The notes below the pieces were generated by a model, which did no database searches, had not been told where the DNA came from, and saw nothing but the letters and a program-made list of their open reading frames with translations. The translations under genes were made by a program, and so were the position numbers. A DNA stretch of 64,000 nucleotides from assembly GCA_963780545.1 (NCBI GenBank), contig CAWACK010000010.1:186001-250000 (forward strand). Direction: 5' to 3'. Positions 60,080 through 64,000 of this stretch are shown piece by piece. The DNA is from UBA8941 sp963780545 (GTDB lineage: Archaea > Thermoproteota > Bathyarchaeia > TCS64). How positions within the stretch are numbered: the first letter of the stretch is position 1; the number at the start of each line of letters is the position of its first letter.

Positions 60080-60915
60080 TACCTACCCGACCTTGTGCTA
60101 ATCCATCGGACGCTAATGTTGATACCTAAAACCATCAAGATTAGAATCAAAGCTGCGCCCCAACCCTGTGCCTGAAATTCTGGGTATGGTAAGAGCGCAT
60201 CCCTCCAAATTCTGAGCGGGAGGGCATCCATTGGTTGGCTGAAGCCCTGGAAGAAGTACTGGTTCCCTAGAACAGTCATAATCAGGGGCGCAGTCTCCCC
60301 CGCGATTCTCGCTACGGCCAAGAGGGTACCAGTCACTAAACCTCCTCTTGCTGACGGTAAAACAACACTTACTATTGTTCTCCATCTGTTAACACCAAGG
60401 GCAAGAGACGCTTCACGTACTGAGTTAGGCACAAGTTTCAACGATTCTTCGGTGGTTCTAGCGACAACTGGGATCAAAATAAATGAAAGAGCGATAGCGC
60501 CTGCAATTGGGGAAAAGTGGCCTATAGAGAGTACTACTACAATGAAAACTGTTAACCCAACGACTATGGAAGGGAACTCGGTAAGAACGTTGTTGAACAT
60601 CCTCATCAATGTGGCGTACTTGTTGTTTCCGTATTCAGCCAGGTAAATTCCCGACATTATCCCCAGAGGTATACCCATGAGGCTGGTTAGGGCAATGAGG
60701 ATCAGGGTCCCCTCTATCGCTGGACCGACACCGCCTGCAGACTGCCCTATGACTCCTGCGGGTTGGGTGAGGAACTGTATGCTGATTTGCGGGGCTCCCC
60801 TTAATATTACTTCGAGGAGGATGCTCACCAGAGGAGCCAGCGCAACTAACACGCAACCTAAACTAAGGAAGAAGAAGAGTTTGTCCTTGAATTTCCTGTA
60901 TGCGTAACTCCTCAA
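60079..60915 (-). CDS. pstA: Phosphate ABC transporter permease A
   Basis: The 278-residue membrane protein has about six helices and the permease-ATPase loop E-A-S-L-A-L-G-V-N-R-W-R-T-I. It forms the channel with PstC. Its start is one base from the pstC end. Confidence 0.95.
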   Translation of the reverse strand: MRSYAYRKFKDKLFFFLSLGCVLVALAPLVSILLEVILRGAPQISIQFLTQPAGVIGQSAGGVGPAIEGTLILIALTSLMGIPLGIMSGIYLAEYGNNKYATLMRMFNNVLTEFPSIVVGLTVFIVVVLSIGHFSPIAGAIALSFILIPVVARTTEESLKLVPNSVREASLALGVNRWRTIVSVVLPSARGGLVTGTLLAVARIAGETAPLIMTVLGNQYFFQGFSQPMDALPLRIWRDALLPYPEFQAQGWGAALILILMVLGINISVRWISTRSGR

Positions 60916-61866
60916 CTACTCTACGGCGCCTCCCTTTATCTTCAAGACGCGACTAACCATGATCTCAGCGATCACGTTTATTGAAAGACTCAGCAGGAGC
61001 AAGAGCAGTCCAACACCTATATAGGCGGGTAATTCGAGGGAAGCGGGTGTCGCCTCCAAAAAGCCGTTGGCGATCAGGGAAGACATTGTCTGGCTTCCTT
61101 TGAAGAGAGAGGTTGGTATCGCCGCTGGTCCAACGGTGTTGCCAATGACCATGGTGACAGCCATCGTTTCGCCAATAGCTCTGCCAAGACCCAAAATAAC
61201 GGCGCCAAACAGCCCTGATTTCCCGTAGCTTAATACCCAGTTCCTGATCACCTCCCACCTTGTTGCGCCGATGCTGTAAGCTCCTTCCCTTATTGAGTTT
61301 GGAACCGCTTTAATGACCTCCCTCGAGACCGAAGATATTGTGGGTATTATCATAATCGCCAATATTACTCCAGCAGTAAAAACATCCAGTCCATAAGGTG
61401 TCCCGCTGAATATTGGAATCCATCCCAAGTATTTTGATAGAGGAGTTTCAATGTAATCGACTAGCCAGTAACGAAGCACGAAGAGACCCCATAACCCGTA
61501 TATTACGCTGGGAACTGCGGCCAGGATATCTACAAAATAAGAAATTGGCACTCGTACGGCTCTTGGAGCCATCTCGACTAGAAAAATCGCTATTCCGAAA
61601 CTGAGTGGAACGCCAATTAGGAGTGCGATGGCTGAGGTGACAAGGGTTCCAAGAAGGTATGGTAGAGCACCGAATACCTCTCTACCCTCAACGGGATTCC
61701 ACTGCGTTCCCGTGAAGAAACTCAGTCCAAATCGCTCTAGTACTGGAAGAGAACCACTCAGAAGGGTGTATCCCGTTATTATTAGAATTATCAGTGCGGA
61801 TGCCGCTAGTGCAGCGACCAGAATTTTAAAAATGTTGTCCACCGATGTTTTTTGGTTCAATTCCAT
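60916..61866 (-). CDS. pstC: Phosphate ABC transporter permease C
   Basis: The 316-residue permease has about six helices and the coupling loop E-G-A-Y-S-I-G-A-T-R-W-E-V. It pairs with PstA. The N-terminus is cytoplasmic. It lies 68 bases after the pstS gene. Confidence 0.95.
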   Translation of the reverse strand: MELNQKTSVDNIFKILVAALAASALIILIITGYTLLSGSLPVLERFGLSFFTGTQWNPVEGREVFGALPYLLGTLVTSAIALLIGVPLSFGIAIFLVEMAPRAVRVPISYFVDILAAVPSVIYGLWGLFVLRYWLVDYIETPLSKYLGWIPIFSGTPYGLDVFTAGVILAIMIIPTISSVSREVIKAVPNSIREGAYSIGATRWEVIRNWVLSYGKSGLFGAVILGLGRAIGETMAVTMVIGNTVGPAAIPTSLFKGSQTMSSLIANGFLEATPASLELPAYIGVGLLLLLLSLSINVIAEIMVSRVLKIKGGAVE

Positions 61867-61934
61867 CTACCCTAAGATTCATCATTTAAATAAAAAAAGG
61901 GCCTTTTTATGGTGATCCGGGATCGACATCACCG

Positions 61935-63038
61935 TCAACTCGTTGGTAGCGTTTGACCATTGAAGGTGATCGAGCTGATTGAGGCTTCGTCTATCTTTAC
62001 CACATTTGCTGGAAGCTGAACATATGCTAGCGCCGGAGCGTTTGTCTGGCCGTCATGTACAACCCACCATAAAAATTGGACGAGGGTGGTTGCCTTAGTT
62101 TGTGTCATTCCCGGAATTACGTTTAGTTCCTTGTATACCAGAAGATAGGTGAAGCTGACTATTGGATACGCCTGTGCGTCAGGCGCGTTTAGAAGGTTAA
62201 CGCTCGACCAGTCTCCATTACCAGCGGGTAGACCCGTTGAAGCTGCGGACTGCACAGCTATCTGAATGGTGTTTAATGTGGGTAGAATCCAATTTCCTGC
62301 TGGGTTCTGAACCGCTGCAACAGTCATCTTGTTCTGCAAAGCATACGCCAACTCCACATATCCGATTGTGTACGGCGTACCCTGAACGACGCTAGCCACT
62401 CCGGTATTACCGTTAGCGCCTATCCCAACTGGCCAAGCAACCGTCTTACCCTGACCGATCGCACTCTTCCACGCAGGACTGGATAAGGATAAGTATCCCG
62501 TGAAAATGAAAGTTGTCCCCGATCCGTCCGAGCGGTGAACGATGAGGATGCTCTTAGCCGGCAGCGTCACGTTTGAGTTGAGTCCCTGGATCTCAGGATC
62601 ATTCCATATCGTCACTTTACCTGAGAAGATGTCAGCGATGACACTTCCCGTTAGGTGCAGACCTGTCTGGACATTGGGTAGACTGTACGCCAAAGTGACA
62701 GCGCCAATGGTCTCAGGGATGTGAAGCGTTCCTGGCGCCTTCGCCATGTCCGCTGCGCCTAGAGGCGCGTCCGAGGCCGCGAAGTCCACGGTCTTACCCT
62801 CAAGGGCAGAGATACCGCCTCCGCTACCTATCGATTGATAGTTAATCTGAACATTGGTTTTCTGTGTTTGATACTGCTTTATCATTGTGTCTAACAGAGG
62901 GTATGGAAACGTGGCTCCTGAACCGGTCAATGATACTGGTGTCTGGCTCGTTTGGGGTGAATAGAAGTACATGTAGCCAAGTACAGCTGCTACAACGACA
63001 ACTACAGCTATTATGCCGACAATAATTTTGTTATTCAT
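61935..63038 (-). CDS. pstS: Phosphate-binding protein
   Basis: The 367-residue periplasmic-type phosphate-binding protein has an N-terminal membrane anchor or signal (I-I-V-G-I-I-A-V-V-V-V-V-A-A-V-L), then T-G-S-G-A-T-F-P and S-D-G-S-G-T-T (phosphate contacts). It has no lipobox, so it probably stays anchored by its N-terminal helix outside the cell. It is the first gene of the pst operon; AGAGGA precedes the ATG. Confidence 0.95.
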   Translation of the reverse strand: MNNKIIVGIIAVVVVVAAVLGYMYFYSPQTSQTPVSLTGSGATFPYPLLDTMIKQYQTQKTNVQINYQSIGSGGGISALEGKTVDFAASDAPLGAADMAKAPGTLHIPETIGAVTLAYSLPNVQTGLHLTGSVIADIFSGKVTIWNDPEIQGLNSNVTLPAKSILIVHRSDGSGTTFIFTGYLSLSSPAWKSAIGQGKTVAWPVGIGANGNTGVASVVQGTPYTIGYVELAYALQNKMTVAAVQNPAGNWILPTLNTIQIAVQSAASTGLPAGNGDWSSVNLLNAPDAQAYPIVSFTYLLVYKELNVIPGMTQTKATTLVQFLWWVVHDGQTNAPALAYVQLPANVVKIDEASISSITFNGQTLPTS

Positions 63039-63106
63039 CTGTTTCCTCTCTTACTACTCGTTTTTCTCCGTGAATCCACTGTTGCAGAGAATAATATATA
63101 GATTAC

Positions 63107-63121
63107 CTATATAGTATATAG
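63107..63121. promoter_or_regulatory. Palindrome CTATATAGTATATAG in the pstS/regulator divergent region
   Basis: Seven-base arms flank one central base. The sequence is also TATA-like on both strands and sits about 70 bp from pstS and 85 bp from the divergent regulator, so it may combine the TATA boxes with an operator. Confidence 0.5.
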
Positions 63122-63205
63122 ATATACCATAGAAGTATTTTTATTATTGATTCTATAGAAGTTAACATAAAAAAGGGGTGACACTATATTCCAACAAAGA
63201 AAACA

Positions 63206-64000
63206 ATGGGGGAGGAAAAACAGTTGTCCAGTGATTTAGAGGAACTAAGGAAAATTCAGGTTACCGGCGGATCCACGTATATCATCTCTCTCCCCAAGAA
63301 CTGGGTAGACCATATGGGACTGAAACGGGGAAGCGTAGTTAGTGTTCTACAGCGTGATGACATGTCTCTTAGCATTCAGCCAAAGGGGCTTGTATCTCCT
63401 GAACGAGTTAAGAAGGTCATCATTACAATTAAACAGAACGAGAAACCCGATAGCGTAGTTCGCCGCCTCGTCTCCTCCTATTTAGTGGGCTATAATATAA
63501 TCCAAATTCATTCCACCGAGAAGAGGATTGATTCAGAGACCCGTTTCGAGATCAAGGACTTCGTAAGAAAGAAGCTAGTAGGGACCGAGATACTGAGCGA
63601 CCTTCCAAATGAACTTACTCTACAGATCCTACTCAGCTACGCGGAGCTATCCGTAAAGGATGCCCTTCGGAGGATGTCGATAATTGCTGCCTCGATGCAC
63701 AGGGACGCCGTGCAGACACTGAACATTGAGAACCCACGCCTCGCAAAGGAGATAATAAACATGGATGATGAGGTTGACCGCTTCAGTCTCTATGTGATAA
63801 GGCTCCTGAAGGTCGCTGTAATGGACGCACACGTGTTGAGGGAGAGCGGAATTAAAACACCCCGGCAATGCCTTGGGTATCGTCTAATAGTCAAGTCGGT
63901 GGAGCGCATGGCCGACCACGCTACAAATATCGCTGAAAATCGCCTCGCCCTTAATTTAGTCCCTATAAACGAAGAGATACTTGAAGAGCTCAATAAGATC
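63206..64000 (+). CDS. AbrB-PhoU phosphate regulator, cut by the window end
   Basis: From ATG 63206 the frame is open to the edge (265 residues). An N-terminal SpoVT/AbrB-type domain (R-K-I-Q-V-T-G-G-S-T-Y-I-I-S-L-P-K-N-W) is followed by a helical PhoU-like domain (I-N-M-D-D-E-V-D-R; R-M-A-D-H-A-T-N-I-A). Archaeal proteins with this order are thought to sense phosphate status and bind DNA. It is divergent from pstS and likely regulates it. Confidence 0.88.
   Translation, partial: MGEEKQLSSDLEELRKIQVTGGSTYIISLPKNWVDHMGLKRGSVVSVLQRDDMSLSIQPKGLVSPERVKKVIITIKQNEKPDSVVRRLVSSYLVGYNIIQIHSTEKRIDSETRFEIKDFVRKKLVGTEILSDLPNELTLQILLSYAELSVKDALRRMSIIAASMHRDAVQTLNIENPRLAKEIINMDDEVDRFSLYVIRLLKVAVMDAHVLRESGIKTPRQCLGYRLIVKSVERMADHATNIAENRLALNLVPINEEILEELNKI

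Overview
This window is archaeal chromosomal DNA, most likely from a TACK-superphylum archaeon of the Bathyarchaeia type. It has archaeal/eukaryotic-type ribosomal proteins (eL13, eL18), an archaeal RNA polymerase subunit D, tRNA-wyosine enzyme Taw1, archaeal TrpRS, a pantoate kinase, pyruvate:ferredoxin oxidoreductase, an F420/flavin-type LLM oxidoreductase and an AbrB-PhoU regulator. The lineage is an inference from gene content. Core genes have fairly high GC. Three AT-rich stretches (about 3.6-5.4, 20.6-22.5 and 32.2-35.5 kb) stand out as accessory DNA.

Layout. 0-3.6 kb: end of a cyclic-2,3-diphosphoglycerate-synthetase-like gene, then a compact non-homologous end-joining (NHEJ) cassette: polymerase, Ku, and a DNA ligase fused to a 3'-phosphoesterase. 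3.6-5.4 kb: AT-rich small genes (three-TM protein, zinc ribbon, one-TM protein). 5.4-20.6 kb: DUF72, histidine phosphatase, the ilvB-ilvN-ilvC operon, threonine synthase, pantoate kinase, an aminotransferase, uL13-uS9-eL13, DUF488, a zinc dehydrogenase, an M20 peptidase and an NAD-kinase-like protein. 20.6-22.7 kb: decayed region with a split winged-helix gene, repeated ATCAGCACT motifs, a perfect hairpin and a broken ORF. 22.7-32.2 kb: SDR plus both subunits of glycine decarboxylase P, LLM oxidoreductase, a second ilvB-ilvN pair, a glutamine amidotransferase-like protein, an RraA-like protein. 32.4-35.6 kb: AT-rich element inserted downstream of tRNA-Lys(CTT), bounded by a 19-bp direct repeat of the tRNA 3' end and filled with gene fragments plus an HD-domain gene. 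35.7-42.1 kb: uS13-uS4-uS11-rpoD-eL18, RsmA, a GH3-like protein. 42.3-50.9 kb: porGD-porA-porB, a MoxR/VWA pair, an eRF1-domain-like protein, an amidohydrolase, DUF362. 51.1-58.5 kb: tRNA-Gly(TCC), GyrI-like, Taw1, PEP mutase/isocitrate lyase family, MFS, M32 carboxypeptidase, TrpRS, thioredoxin-like. 58.6-64 kb: pstS-pstC-pstA-pstB-phoU with a divergent AbrB-PhoU regulator.

The most striking observation is the leader shared by the two ilvB genes. Each has a TATA box 50 nt upstream of a 14-codon upstream ORF starting M-G-Y-x-F-[I/V], followed with no gap by a second short ORF starting M-G-[Y/N]-R, then ilvB itself. Same order, same length, adjacent stop/start, and a ribosome-binding site before the first ORF argue for translated leader peptides controlling branched-chain amino-acid synthesis, a type of control not generally described in archaea.

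A second pattern is quality-related. At least six recognisable genes (ligase-phosphoesterase, pantoate kinase, uL13, a winged-helix gene, the second ilvB, GH3-like) are each broken by a one-base shift, usually in or beside a homopolymer. This is more likely consensus error than biology, so individual 'pseudogenes' here should be treated with caution.
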